Shown here piece after piece: positions 8,305 to 17,426 of a DNA stretch of 64,000 nt (position 1 is its first letter; every line of letters begins with the position of its first letter). Source of the stretch: Chryseobacterium capnotolerans (GTDB lineage: Bacteria > Bacteroidota > Bacteroidia > Flavobacteriales > Weeksellaceae); NCBI RefSeq assembly GCF_021278965.1, contig NZ_CP065589.1, forward strand, positions 5,151,001 through 5,215,000, read 5' to 3'. A model generated the notes under the pieces. The model did no database searches and was not told the origin of the DNA. It saw only the letters and a program-made list of their open reading frames with translations. The position numbers were made by a program, and so were the translations under genes.

Positions 8305-9699
8305 CTATTTCAGGCTCCCAACCATATCTTCAGGTTTTACCCATTGATCAAATTGTTCAGGAGTTAAAAACCCAAGATTTACAGCTTCTTCTTTAAGAGT
8401 TGTTCCGTTTTTATGAGCTGTTTTTGCGATTTTTGCAGCATTTTCGTACCCAATATGAGTATTTAAAGCCGTTACAAGCATTAATGATTTATCTACAAGC
8501 TCTTTAATTCTCTCATGATTGGGCTCAATACCTACAGCACAATGGTCATTGAATGAAATACATGCATCGGCAATAAGTTGAGCAGATTGCAGGAAGTTAT
8601 AGGCCATTACCGGTTTGAAAACATTCAGCTCATAATTTCCCTGAGTTCCGGCAAAAGAAATGGTTGTGTCATTCCCTAGAACCTGAGCACAAACCATTGT
8701 CAGAGCTTCATTTTGAGTAGGGTTTACCTTTCCGGGCATGATGGATGATCCTGGTTCATTTTCCGGAATATAGATCTCCCCGATTCCTGAACGAGGTCCG
8801 GATGCCAGTAATCTGATATCCTGAGCAATTTTGAATAAAGAAACAGCCAGTTGTTTTAAAGCTCCGTGGCTTTCAACAATAGCGTCATGAGCAGCTAATG
8901 CTTCAAATTTGTTCTCTGCAGTGATAAACGGATGGTTGGTAAATTTTGCAATATATTCAGCCACTTTTACATCATAACCGGCTGGTGTATTCAGCCCTGT
9001 TCCTACTGCTGTACCACCCAAAGCCAATTCAGAAAGATGAGGTAGAGTATTTCTCAAAGCTCTTAAGCCAAATTCCAATTGAGCAACATAACCGGAAAAT
9101 TCCTGCCCCAATGTAAGTGGAGTCGCGTCCATTAAGTGCGTTCTTCCGATTTTTACTACATCTTTGAAGGCCTTGGATTTTTCAGAAAGCGTATTTTTCA
9201 ATTTTTCAACTGCCGGAATGGTGACTTCCACTACCTTTTTGTAGGCTGCAATGTGCATCGCTGTTGGATAAGTATCGTTGGATGACTGGGATTTATTCAC
9301 ATCATCATTCGGGTGAATTTCAGATTTCTCTCCTAAGGTTCCGCCATTATTCACATGTGCACGGTTGGAGACAACTTCATTCACATTCATGTTGGACTGA
9401 GTTCCCGAACCCGTCTGCCAGATAACCAAAGGAAACTGGTCATTCAGTTTTCCTTCAAGGATCTCATCACAAACTTTAGCGATCATGTCTCTTTTTTCAG
9501 AAGAAAGAGCTCCCAAATCAGTATTGGTATAAGCTGCAGCCTTCTTTAAATAAGCAAAAGCCTCAATGATCTCGTGCGGCATAGATCCTTCAGGGCCGAT
9601 TTTGAAATTGTTTCTGGAACGTTCTGTCTGTGCACCCCAAAGTTTATCTGCAGGAACCTGCACTTCTCCCATGGTGTCTTTTTCTATTCTGTAATTCAT
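8305..9699 (-). CDS. fumC: Class II fumarate hydratase FumC
   Basis: A 464-residue enzyme starting [28 protein letters not shown]. The superfamily signature [16 protein letters not shown] is present near residue 315, with [14 protein letters not shown] and [16 protein letters not shown] upstream. These are the active-site regions of the fumarase/aspartase family. It hydrates fumarate to L-malate in the TCA cycle as a soluble, iron-free tetramer. It is transcribed away from the iron-sulfur fumarase at 9897, with a spacer of about 200 bases, and ends at a bidirectional terminator. Confidence 0.97.
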   Translation of the reverse strand: MNYRIEKDTMGEVQVPADKLWGAQTERSRNNFKIGPEGSMPHEIIEAFAYLKKAAAYTNTDLGALSSEKRDMIAKVCDEILEGKLNDQFPLVIWQTGSGTQSNMNVNEVVSNRAHVNNGGTLGEKSEIHPNDDVNKSQSSNDTYPTAMHIAAYKKVVEVTIPAVEKLKNTLSEKSKAFKDVVKIGRTHLMDATPLTLGQEFSGYVAQLEFGLRALRNTLPHLSELALGGTAVGTGLNTPAGYDVKVAEYIAKFTNHPFITAENKFEALAAHDAIVESHGALKQLAVSLFKIAQDIRLLASGPRSGIGEIYIPENEPGSSIMPGKVNPTQNEALTMVCAQVLGNDTTISFAGTQGNYELNVFKPVMAYNFLQSAQLIADACISFNDHCAVGIEPNHERIKELVDKSLMLVTALNTHIGYENAAKIAKTAHKNGTTLKEEAVNLGFLTPEQFDQWVKPEDMVGSLK

Positions 9700-9871
9700 T
9701 GTGGTTGAAATTTTATAGTCTTTTTAATTGTGAAGCCGGTTCTTTTCCTTGTTGGGCCCCATTATTTGATTAGTATAAAGGTACTTATAAACTCAAAAAC
9801 TCGCAATTTATAATCATTATAAATATCAATTTTAATGACTGATTTTGCTCATATTTTTTTAGAGGAAGCCG

Positions 9872-9879
9872 TATTTTTG
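9872..9879 (+). promoter_or_regulatory. Candidate -7 box TATTTTTG for the class I fumarase
   Basis: Matches TAnnTTTG, with the start codon 17 bases beyond its end. A TTTG lies at 9844-9847, but its spacing of 24 is slightly long, so only the -7 element is claimed. Confidence 0.55.
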
Positions 9880-9896
9880 TACAAACAAAAAATTGA

Positions 9897-11504
9897 ATGG
9901 ACTTTAGATATCAGGATCCGTATCCAATTCAGAAAGATGATACGGTGTATAAAAAGCTTACATCAGATTATGTAAAGGTTGAAAAATTGGGTGACAGAGA
10001 AATCTTAACCGTTGACCCAAAGGGGTTGGAATTATTGGCTGAAGAGGCTATGGCGGACGTTTCTTTCATGTTGCGTTCTTCACACTTAGAAAGCCTTAAA
10101 AGAATCATTGATGATCCTGAAGCTACCGATAATGATAGATTTGTTGCTTATAATTTATTACAAAATGCTGCTGTAGCGGCAGAAGGAGCGCTTCCTTCCT
10201 GTCAGGATACAGGAACGGCGATTGTAATGGGTAAAAAAGGAGAAAACGTTTATACAGGAGTGGATGACGGTGAATTCTTAAGCCGTGGAATCTTCAATAC
10301 CTATCAAAAAAGAAATTTAAGATATTCTCAGGTTGTTCCTTTAACAATGTTTGATGAGAAAAATTCAGGATCTAACCTTCCGGCGCAGATTGATATTTAT
10401 GCCAAAAAAGGAGATTATTATGAATTCTTATTCTTAACAAAAGGAGGAGGTTCAGCGAACAAAACATTTCTTTACCAAAAGACAAAATCTTTACTGAACG
10501 AGAAATCTCTTGAAGAATTCATCAAAGAAAAGATTTCAGATCTTGGTACAGCAGCTTGCCCGCCTTATCACCTAGCATTGGTAATTGGAGGAACTTCAGC
10601 TGAGGCTAACCTTGCTGCTGTGAAAAAAGCTTCTGCAAAATATTACGACAATCTTCCAACAGAAGGAAATGAAGCCGGTCAGGCATTCAGAGACCTTGAA
10701 TGGGAAGCTAAAGTTCAGAAGATCTGCCAGGAAAGTGCCATTGGTGCACAGTTTGGAGGAAAATATCTTACTCACGATGTAAGAGTAATCAGACTTCCAA
10801 GACATGCTGCTTCTTGTCCGGTAGGTATGGGTGTTTCATGCTCAGCAGACCGAAATATCAAAGGGAAAATTACCAAAGACGGGATTTTCCTTGAGCAGCT
10901 GGAACAGGATCCGAAAAGATTTTTACCTGCTACACCTCCACATCTTGAAGAAGCGGTTGAAATTAATTTGAATAAGCCAATGCCTGAAATTCTGGCTGAG
11001 CTTTCAAAATATCCAATCAAAACAAGATTAAAACTGAACGGAACATTGATCGTAGCAAGAGATATTGCTCATGCTAAGATCAAAGAAATCATCGATAGCG
11101 GAAAACCAATGCCAGAATATTTCAAAAACCACCCAATCTATTATGCAGGACCTGCAAAGACACCTGAAGGAATGGCTTCAGGGAGTTTCGGACCTACCAC
11201 TGCAGGAAGAATGGATGTGTATGTAGATGAATTCCAGAGCCATGGCGGAAGTATGATTATGCTGGCAAAAGGAAACAGAAGTCAGGATGTTGCCAATGCT
11301 TGTAACAAGTACGGAGGATTCTATCTTGGATCTATCGGTGGACCGGCAGCTATTCTGGCGAAGGATAATATTGTGTCAGTAGATGTGGTAGACTTCCCTG
11401 AATTAGGAATGGAAGCAGTAAGAAAGATCGAAGTAAAAGACTTCCCGGCATTCATCATTACGGATGATAAAGGAAATGATTTCTTTGCAGACCTAGCTCA
11501 TTAA
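9897..11504 (+). CDS. Class I [4Fe-4S] fumarate hydratase
   Basis: A 535-residue enzyme of the FumA/FumB type. The N-terminal alpha domain has [19 protein letters not shown] with the first cluster cysteine. Two more cysteines lie in [17 protein letters not shown]. The beta domain contains [20 protein letters not shown] and [15 protein letters not shown]. The three cysteines bind an oxygen-sensitive 4Fe-4S cluster that activates water for fumarate/malate interconversion. It lies next to fumC in the opposite direction, so the cell can use an iron-free or an iron-sulfur form of the same step. The ATG at 9897 follows a TATTTTTG box. Confidence 0.95.
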   Translation: MDFRYQDPYPIQKDDTVYKKLTSDYVKVEKLGDREILTVDPKGLELLAEEAMADVSFMLRSSHLESLKRIIDDPEATDNDRFVAYNLLQNAAVAAEGALPSCQDTGTAIVMGKKGENVYTGVDDGEFLSRGIFNTYQKRNLRYSQVVPLTMFDEKNSGSNLPAQIDIYAKKGDYYEFLFLTKGGGSANKTFLYQKTKSLLNEKSLEEFIKEKISDLGTAACPPYHLALVIGGTSAEANLAAVKKASAKYYDNLPTEGNEAGQAFRDLEWEAKVQKICQESAIGAQFGGKYLTHDVRVIRLPRHAASCPVGMGVSCSADRNIKGKITKDGIFLEQLEQDPKRFLPATPPHLEEAVEINLNKPMPEILAELSKYPIKTRLKLNGTLIVARDIAHAKIKEIIDSGKPMPEYFKNHPIYYAGPAKTPEGMASGSFGPTTAGRMDVYVDEFQSHGGSMIMLAKGNRSQDVANACNKYGGFYLGSIGGPAAILAKDNIVSVDVVDFPELGMEAVRKIEVKDFPAFIITDDKGNDFFADLAH

Positions 11505-11624
11505 TCAAAATAAAAGACCTTGGGAGTGGAGGTATGAGATGTTTGCAAAAGCCTCAAATCTCTATTCCCACCGCCTTAAAATCTATATAGAATTAAAATA
11601 AATTAAAAAATAGAGCAGGTATCT

Positions 11625-11656
11625 TTTGTGTAAAAAAGAAAAAAGCTTTACTTTTG
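11625..11656 (+). promoter_or_regulatory. Promoter TTTG-N20-TACTTTTG
   Basis: -33 TTTG at 11625-11628 and -7 TACTTTTG at 11649-11656, with 20-base spacing as expected for Bacteroidota. The possible TTG start at 11654 lies inside it, so translation should begin at the ATG at 11675. Confidence 0.75.
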
Positions 11657-11674
11657 CCTAAAATCTTTAAGAGA

Positions 11675-11959
11675 ATGATAACTATTTTATCAGCATTTTG
11701 GCCGTTCTACCAGTTCCTTTGGACTGTATTCTTTATTACTATGTTCTTAGTAGGATTCTGGTGTATTTTTATGTTCTTCGGATTAGTAATCCCAATGTGG
11801 CTAACTGAAGGTTTGAAAGAGTACTTCGGAAAAGTAAAACCTTTCGATCCTGAAGATATCAGAAGAAAAAATATATATGAACAGGAGGGAGTAGAGGTTA
11901 TTTTTAACGAACCTAAAGGAAACGGACCATTCCTTCACGATCACGGACATCATCATTAA
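11675..11959 (+). CDS. Small membrane protein with histidine-rich C-terminus
   Basis: A 94-residue protein starting MITILSAFWPFYQFLW. Two adjoining hydrophobic stretches at about residues 8-50 make one or two membrane helices. A charged tail follows (GLKEYFGKVKPFDPEDIRRKN) and the protein ends HDHGHHH. The terminal histidines could bind metal, but this is a guess. I do not recognise the family. It has its own promoter and terminator, so it is a single-gene unit. The ATG at 11675 was chosen over an upstream TTG because that codon lies in the -7 box. Confidence 0.8.
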   Translation: MITILSAFWPFYQFLWTVFFITMFLVGFWCIFMFFGLVIPMWLTEGLKEYFGKVKPFDPEDIRRKNIYEQEGVEVIFNEPKGNGPFLHDHGHHH

Positions 11960-12023
11960 TTGATTGTCATTGCTTTTTCACCTGAATTCTGAAAAAGTAA
12001 TATCAAAGCAAAACAACATATAT

Positions 12024-12050
12024 AAACCGCTTAATTTTTTAAGCGGTTTT
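12024..12050. terminator. Bidirectional terminator between the small membrane protein and the AraC gene
   Basis: Stem AAACCGCTTAA with TTAAGCGGTTT (11 bp) and loop TTTT, flanked by a T run on the plus strand. It sits 2 bases from the stop of the convergent AraC gene. Confidence 0.85.
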
Positions 12051-12051
12051 T

Positions 12052-12945
12052 CTATTTATTACTCCGCAAGTGTTCCGGTGATACTCCAAACTTCTTTTTA
12101 AAAGCGCGGGTGAAATTCTGAAGATATTCATATCCACATTCAATAGCAATTTCTTTAATCATAATATCCTTGTCTGTAATAAGTTTCCGGGCTTTCAACA
12201 TCCTAAGTTCCGAAATGTAGTGGCTGATCGTAATGTGATATTCTGCTTTGAACTCTTTCCTGATAAGATTTTGATTGACCCCTATCAACTTTCCGATTTC
12301 TTCTGCCTTAATATTCCGGTGATAATTTTCATCAATGAATTTTTTTACCATTTCAGGAGTTTTTGATACAATCTCCAGGGTATTCTTTTCATTAAACTGT
12401 TCAAAGATGAGAATCAGCAGTTTGATGATTTTTGCTTCAATAAACAGCTTTTGCATGACTCCCTTTTTAGAATAGGTTAAAATTTCTTTTAAAATAATAT
12501 GCATTTCAACGGTCATGTTGGGAGGAGTGGTTTTTTGAAGAAAGATGAAGTTATTATGGATCATGTTTTCCAGGATTTCTGCCCCTTCTCTATTGCTTTC
12601 CGAGTTGATAAGATTTGAAATATATTGATAATTGAGTTGAATATGAAGGTATTTAAGATTCTCTTCACTGTCAGTCCATAATTCTGCCTTGTTTTTGCGT
12701 GATGAATAATGAAGGATATACTGGTTTTTTTTAAATAAGAATTGCGTATCACAATCATGAGCCTTCAGATGAATATCCGGGCTTAATAAGAACAGAAGAT
12801 TGAAACTTGAAGTAGGTTCAAGTAGATATGATTTTGGAGAGCCTTCAGAAGCAGATAAATGCTGCATATTAATTTCAATATTCTCTGATCTGAAAACAAG
12901 CTCTTTTCCCTGTTGATCCCCCATACAGCATATTTTTACAGCCAT
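12052..12945 (-). CDS. AraC family transcriptional regulator
   Basis: A 297-residue regulator. The C-terminal 100 residues form the double helix-turn-helix: AEEIGKLIGVNQNLIRKEFK, then IKEIAIECGYEYLQNFTRAF and the closing KKFGVSPEHLRS. The N-terminal 190 residues are a divergent ligand or dimer domain without recognisable motifs. It is divergent from the FISUMP gene at 13068 across a spacer of about 120 bases, so it may regulate that gene, itself or both. No operator repeat was identified. Confidence 0.92.
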   Translation of the reverse strand: MAVKICCMGDQQGKELVFRSENIEINMQHLSASEGSPKSYLLEPTSSFNLLFLLSPDIHLKAHDCDTQFLFKKNQYILHYSSRKNKAELWTDSEENLKYLHIQLNYQYISNLINSESNREGAEILENMIHNNFIFLQKTTPPNMTVEMHIILKEILTYSKKGVMQKLFIEAKIIKLLILIFEQFNEKNTLEIVSKTPEMVKKFIDENYHRNIKAEEIGKLIGVNQNLIRKEFKAEYHITISHYISELRMLKARKLITDKDIMIKEIAIECGYEYLQNFTRAFKKKFGVSPEHLRSNK

Positions 12946-13017
12946 AGTACCACGTAAAGCACCTTTATAGGATAACTAAAAGGTGGGAAATGATAACCCG
13001 GAATTAATTACGTAAGG

Positions 13018-13025
13018 TACTTTTG
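13018..13025 (+). promoter_or_regulatory. Candidate -7 box TACTTTTG for the FISUMP gene
   Basis: Perfect TAnnTTTG match 42 bases before the ATG at 13068. No well-placed TTG -33 element, which would fit an activator-dependent promoter. Confidence 0.55.
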
Positions 13026-13067
13026 TGCAAAATTAAATTAAATTTAGAATAATTAAAAATAATATTT

Positions 13068-14096
13068 ATGATTGGAGATTTATATTTTGCAGTGCGAAAC
13101 CTGGGAATAGGAATATTGCTGATGGCAGGAGGTACGTTGGGAGCTCAACAAACCTGCAATAATACGAATCCGGGCAGTAATGCTGGAGATCTGGGGTGTG
13201 TGACCTTTATTTATCGCGGACAACCAGTTACTTACACTACAGTAAGGACTGTGGATGGAAATATATGGCTTCAGCAAAATCTTGGGAGTGAAAGAGTAGC
13301 AGAAGCAATGAACGATGATAAAGCCTATGGAGATTTGTTTCAGTGGGGAAGATGGGATGACGGGCATCAGCTGCGATCTTCGTCTACAGTTTCTTCTCCT
13401 TCTGTGAACTCTCCGGATGGTTTACAGAATGGGTCTTTTATTACAGGATCTCCAGCATGGTGGTCTGGTAATGGACTGACTGACAAATGGGAGGGTTCAG
13501 GTTTTTCAGAAGTGGGTGAGACCGTTGGAATTGACCCATGTAAGGCTATAGGGGCAGGCTGGAGACTACCTACTCAGGCAAATTGGGCAGATGTTATTGA
13601 TATTGCCGGAATTTATACCCCTTTAAAGGCTTATGAAGGAATTTTAAAATTACCGATGGGAGGTTTCCGTGGTTCCTCAGATGGAAGTTTTACATCTGTA
13701 GGACAAAAAGGGTACTACTGGAGTTCTACTCCTACGGGAATTGGTGGTAAATATTTGTTTATAGGAACTACCATTGCCAATCCCTCTGCAGGAGCTTCAA
13801 GAGGGCAAGGGTCTTCAGTAAGATGTATAAAAATAGAATCAGAGCTTGGAACGTCTGATATTAACTTGAAGAAAAATGCTGTTGAGGTTTTTCCTAATCC
13901 AGTAAAGGGAATGCTTACTGTAAAAAGTACTTTCTTGATTGAAGGTCTAAAGATTATTAATACTGTAGGACAAAGTGTGCCAGCTTCATTTTCAGATAAC
14001 CAGATTAATATGAATAGCTTGCCTTCAGGTTTATATATGATAGAGTTAAAATTAAAGAACGGAGAATCCGTGGTAAAGAAAATTATGAAAAATTAA
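13068..14096 (+). CDS. FISUMP domain surface protein with T9SS sorting tail
   Basis: A 342-residue protein with N-terminal signal segment (NLGIGILLMAGGTLGAQQ). The central domain has marks of the Fibrobacter succinogenes major paralogous (FISUMP) family: DGNIWLQQNLGSERVAEAMN, GDLFQWGRWDDG, CKAIGAGWRLPTQANWADV, YYWSSTP and SSVRCIKIE. The C-terminal 75 residues are a type A sorting domain (VEVFPNPVKGMLTVKS, LPSGLYMIELKLKNGE, VVKKIMKN), so the protein should cross the outer membrane by T9SS and be anchored or released. Role unknown, with adhesion or substrate binding likely. It is divergent from an AraC regulator. Confidence 0.88.
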   Translation: MIGDLYFAVRNLGIGILLMAGGTLGAQQTCNNTNPGSNAGDLGCVTFIYRGQPVTYTTVRTVDGNIWLQQNLGSERVAEAMNDDKAYGDLFQWGRWDDGHQLRSSSTVSSPSVNSPDGLQNGSFITGSPAWWSGNGLTDKWEGSGFSEVGETVGIDPCKAIGAGWRLPTQANWADVIDIAGIYTPLKAYEGILKLPMGGFRGSSDGSFTSVGQKGYYWSSTPTGIGGKYLFIGTTIANPSAGASRGQGSSVRCIKIESELGTSDINLKKNAVEVFPNPVKGMLTVKSTFLIEGLKIINTVGQSVPASFSDNQINMNSLPSGLYMIELKLKNGESVVKKIMKN

Positions 14097-14172
14097 TATT
14101 TTTTAATAGTTGAATCAATATATCTATTAGATTTCCGTTACATACGATAGTTCATTACAATTACTTTTATTG

Positions 14173-14207
14173 AAAGGCTCATTGAAATTTTTTCATGAGC
14201 CTTTTTT
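14173..14207 (+). terminator. Intrinsic terminator after the FISUMP gene
   Basis: 10-bp stem (AAAGGCTCAT with ATGAGCCTTT), 12-base loop and a run of six T residues. Confidence 0.85.
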
Positions 14208-14294
14208 ATGTGATGTTGATATTTGTTTGATCAAAATAGAATAAGATGATCATTGCAAAGAGAAATTAATATTATATTCGATAAAAATAAAGAC

Positions 14295-17129
14295 ATGAAA
14301 AAATTATATTCCGCTGCTTTGTTATTCATTACAATGTTGGCTTTTGGACAGATTAACTATACGATTTCTCCAAATCCGTTTAATGAAACAGATGCAATTA
14401 CCCTCACAATTCCCGGCGATCAGATTGATGAATCGGCCTGGGGAGTAACTAATAATTCAATTTATATCTGGTCATGGTCCTTTGATACCAATTATCAGAG
14501 CAGCCAGGATTGTCCTACCAATGGAAGCTGGAATAATTCCAACGATTTGAATAAGCTTAGTTACAATGCTGCAACCGATATATACTCAATAACACTGACG
14601 CCAACAGCCTTCTTCGGGAGAACGGGTATCGGAAGGTTTGGGTTTTTATTAAAGGATAAAACCGGTGCACACCAGACATCCCCTGATATCTTTGTAAATG
14701 TAGGTATTTTGAACCTGAGTTTAACTAATCCTTCGGCCAACAGCCTTACAACAGTACCGGTTGGAAGTTCGATCAATATTACCGCAACAACGAATGTAAA
14801 TACTACTTTCCAGCTTAAAGCGAATGGAGTAGTGGTGAATTCTACCTCTGCTCCTTCTCAATCTTATTCTTACAGTTATACAGTTACAGAGGATGCCAGT
14901 ATGGAGCTGATTGCTACAGAGGGGAGCAATTCCAAAAGTGCAGCATTCATTCTGCAGGTTCCCCGGAATGTGGTTTCTGAAGCTATTCCAGATTGGATCA
15001 GGCAAGGAATAAATTACAGTCCAATAAATCCTACTAAAGTTGGGCTTGCTTTGTATGCTCCTCACAAAAACTTTGTTCATGTGATAGGAAGTTTCAATAA
15101 CTGGACGGTGAATGATACTTATCTGATGAAAAGGGATACCGTAAATCCGGATCTTTACTGGATTGAGCTAAATGGATTAACTCCACAGCAGCTTTATACG
15201 TTCCAGTACAGAACAAACGATTTGAGGAGGGTAGCAGACCCTTATTCTCCACAAATTTTATCTTCTTATGATGATCCGTGGATTTCATCTTCCACATATC
15301 CGAATCTTCCGGCATTTCCAGCTGGCCAGGGCTTTGAGGTTTCAACATTCAAACTCGGGCAAACTCCTTATAACTGGCAGGCAGGCAATTTTCAAAGACC
15401 AGCTAAGGAAGATCTTGTAGTGTATGAGCTGCTGTTAAGAGATTTTACCCAGGAAAAAAACTGGCAGTCTTTGATTAATAAAATCTCATATTTAAAAAAT
15501 CTGAAAATCAATGCTATTGAATTGCTTCCAATTATGGAGTTTGACGGGAATCTTTCATGGGGATATAATACTTCCTTCCATTATGCCTTAGACAAAGCGT
15601 ACGGAACTCCTGAAAAGTTCAAAGAATTTGTTGACTTGTGCCATCAGAATGGGATAGCTGTGATTTTGGATGTAGCTTTTAACCATGCCACAGGGCGCTC
15701 CCCTTTAGTAAGGCTTTGGAATATTGACCCGGATGGTGATGGCTATGGTGATGTGGCGGCTAATAACCCTTATTTCAATCAGGTCCCTAAGCACTCTTAT
15801 AATGTATTCAATGATTTTAACCATAGCAGTCCTTCAACTCAGTATTACGTTGAAAGATGTCTTCAGCAATGGCTGACAGAGTATCGTATTGATGGCTTCC
15901 GTTGGGACTTAACAAAAGGTTTTACCCAAAACTGCTCTGAAAATGATGAAAACTGTACCAATGCTTATCAGCAGGACAGAGTAGATATTATGAAACATTA
16001 TGCAGATAAACAATGGGCCCTTGATCCAAACTCTTATATGATATTCGAACACCTTGGAACGGATGCAGAAGAACAGCAGTGGGCTAATTACAGAATAGCA
16101 GAAGGAAAAGGAGTGATGCTTTGGAATAAACAAACAGAGCCTTACAATCAAAATACGATGGGGTATAAAGATAACAGCAATTATGACCGTATGAATCACA
16201 GTCTTCATGGCTTTACCAATATGCATGCTGTAGGGTATGGAGAAAGTCATGATGAAGAAAGGCTGATGTTTAAAAACCTTGCTTACGGAGCTATTAATGG
16301 AAGTTATAGTGTGAAGAACTTGAATACAGCTTTAGAAAGAATGAAAACATTTGGAGCCACTTTCTTTACCATTCCCGGTCCAAAGATGATCTGGCAGTTT
16401 GGAGAGCTGGGGTATGAATTCAGTATCAACCGATGTGCTGATGGAAGTATCAGCAACGGATGCAGGACTGATGAAAAACCTGTAGCTTTCACATTGGGAT
16501 ATGATAGTGATGTTAACAGAAAAGCAGTCTATGATACATGGGCAAAGATTATTGATATCAGAAATACCCATCCGGTATTCAAATCAAAAACGTATAGTAT
16601 AGAATCCAATAACCTTGCAAATGATCCTGATGGATTAATCACAAGGATTTATGTGTATGACAGTACCATCAATGGAATGAAAAATGTAGTCGTTCTGGCG
16701 AATTATTCTACAGCCGTACAAAATATTACGCCTTATTTTCCGTATGTTGGACAGTGGAAAAATCTGATGGATGATACCGTTTCAAATATTGTTTCAACTA
16801 CGGAACTCATTACTTTGCAGCCTGGAGAATTCAGAATTTTTGGAAACAATGCAGGATCTTTATCTACTTCTGATGTGAATGCAGCAAACAAATTATCCCT
16901 TCAGATCGCTGATAATCCGATCAAAAATGGGTTTGCTAAACTGATTTTCAATAAAGCCAGAAACGGAGAAATCATCATTTTCGAAATGAGTGGTAAAAAG
17001 CTTGATGCGTTCAAACTCGATAAAGAAAATGGTACTTATGAACTGAAGGTCAGTTATCCACCCGGAACTTATCTGGTTCATCTGAAATCAGAAACAGGAA
17101 TCGCTATTCAAAAGATGATTGTAAAATAA
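14295..17129 (+). CDS. GH13 alpha-amylase family glycosidase with T9SS sorting tail
   Basis: A 944-residue secreted enzyme. Signal peptide MKKLYSAALLFITMLAFGQ fixes the ATG at 14295 rather than the TTG at 14253. N-terminal beta-sandwich modules include a CBM48-like segment (VHVIGSFNNWTVND). The GH13 barrel shows VILDVAFNHATG, YRIDGFRWDLTKGF (nucleophile Asp), MIFEHLGTDAEEQQW (acid/base Glu) and GYGESHDEERL (third Asp). The last 80 residues form a T9SS sorting domain (LQIADNPIKNGFAKL ... GTYLVHLKSETG). It likely hydrolyses or transfers alpha-glucans at the cell surface. The exact specificity (amylase, pullulanase or branching) is not clear. Confidence 0.93.
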   Translation: MKKLYSAALLFITMLAFGQINYTISPNPFNETDAITLTIPGDQIDESAWGVTNNSIYIWSWSFDTNYQSSQDCPTNGSWNNSNDLNKLSYNAATDIYSITLTPTAFFGRTGIGRFGFLLKDKTGAHQTSPDIFVNVGILNLSLTNPSANSLTTVPVGSSINITATTNVNTTFQLKANGVVVNSTSAPSQSYSYSYTVTEDASMELIATEGSNSKSAAFILQVPRNVVSEAIPDWIRQGINYSPINPTKVGLALYAPHKNFVHVIGSFNNWTVNDTYLMKRDTVNPDLYWIELNGLTPQQLYTFQYRTNDLRRVADPYSPQILSSYDDPWISSSTYPNLPAFPAGQGFEVSTFKLGQTPYNWQAGNFQRPAKEDLVVYELLLRDFTQEKNWQSLINKISYLKNLKINAIELLPIMEFDGNLSWGYNTSFHYALDKAYGTPEKFKEFVDLCHQNGIAVILDVAFNHATGRSPLVRLWNIDPDGDGYGDVAANNPYFNQVPKHSYNVFNDFNHSSPSTQYYVERCLQQWLTEYRIDGFRWDLTKGFTQNCSENDENCTNAYQQDRVDIMKHYADKQWALDPNSYMIFEHLGTDAEEQQWANYRIAEGKGVMLWNKQTEPYNQNTMGYKDNSNYDRMNHSLHGFTNMHAVGYGESHDEERLMFKNLAYGAINGSYSVKNLNTALERMKTFGATFFTIPGPKMIWQFGELGYEFSINRCADGSISNGCRTDEKPVAFTLGYDSDVNRKAVYDTWAKIIDIRNTHPVFKSKTYSIESNNLANDPDGLITRIYVYDSTINGMKNVVVLANYSTAVQNITPYFPYVGQWKNLMDDTVSNIVSTTELITLQPGEFRIFGNNAGSLSTSDVNAANKLSLQIADNPIKNGFAKLIFNKARNGEIIIFEMSGKKLDAFKLDKENGTYELKVSYPPGTYLVHLKSETGIAIQKMIVK

Positions 17130-17135
17130 ATAGAG

Positions 17136-17170
17136 AGGCAAATTGGCAATTCAGCGAATTTGCCTTTTTT
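17136..17170 (+). terminator. Intrinsic terminator after the GH13 gene
   Basis: 9-bp stem (AGGCAAATT with AATTTGCCT), 12-base loop and T-rich tail. Confidence 0.85.
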
Positions 17171-17190
17171 CTTTATAGGGCTCATTCGCT

Positions 17191-17221
17191 TTTGCATATT
17201 TGAAAAATTAGTCTACCTTTG
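17191..17221 (+). promoter_or_regulatory. Promoter TTTG-N19-TACCTTTG for the riboswitch operon
   Basis: -33 TTTG at 17191-17194 and -7 TACCTTTG at 17214-17221. Expected transcription start is a few bases before the riboswitch P1 helix. Confidence 0.75.
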
Positions 17222-17226
17222 CACTA

Positions 17227-17332
17227 GATTTATCAAGAAAGGTGGAGGGATTTGGCCCAATGAAACCTTAGCAACCTGCATAATTCCAGAAATGTAAAGG
17301 TGCTAATTCCAACCCGATGGGGGAGATAAGTG
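17227..17332 (+). promoter_or_regulatory. SAM-I (S-box) riboswitch
   Basis: The conserved S-box core is directly visible: TATCAAGAAAGGTGGAGGGA at 17231-17250, GGCCCAATGAAACCTTAGCA from 17254, AAAGGTGCTAATTCC near 17297-17310 and GGGGGAGATAAG ending at 17330. P1 pairs TTTATC (17229-17234) with GATAAG (17325-17330). SAM-I binds S-adenosylmethionine and shuts off methionine synthesis or uptake genes. No clear terminator follows. An 8-base segment TTTCTTGA (17359-17366) is perfectly complementary to TCAAGAAA (17233-17240) in the 5' side of the aptamer and could be the competing pairing. The downstream operon is a TonB-dependent receptor and an amino-acid permease. Confidence 0.93.
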
Positions 17333-17426
17333 AAGTCAATATTTCTATATGAATTCCATTTCTTGAAGTCTTGTGTATCTGCAGTATAATCTGCGGAAGA
17401 ATATTTATTAATTGGCAAGAACAAAG

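Noticed and set aside
14253..14294. Upstream TTG as start of the GH13 enzyme
   Set aside because: The signal peptide begins at ATG 14295. The extra residues are charged and would spoil the signal.
17136..17170. Terminator as the expression platform of the SAM riboswitch
   Set aside because: It lies upstream of the riboswitch promoter and belongs to the GH13 gene.
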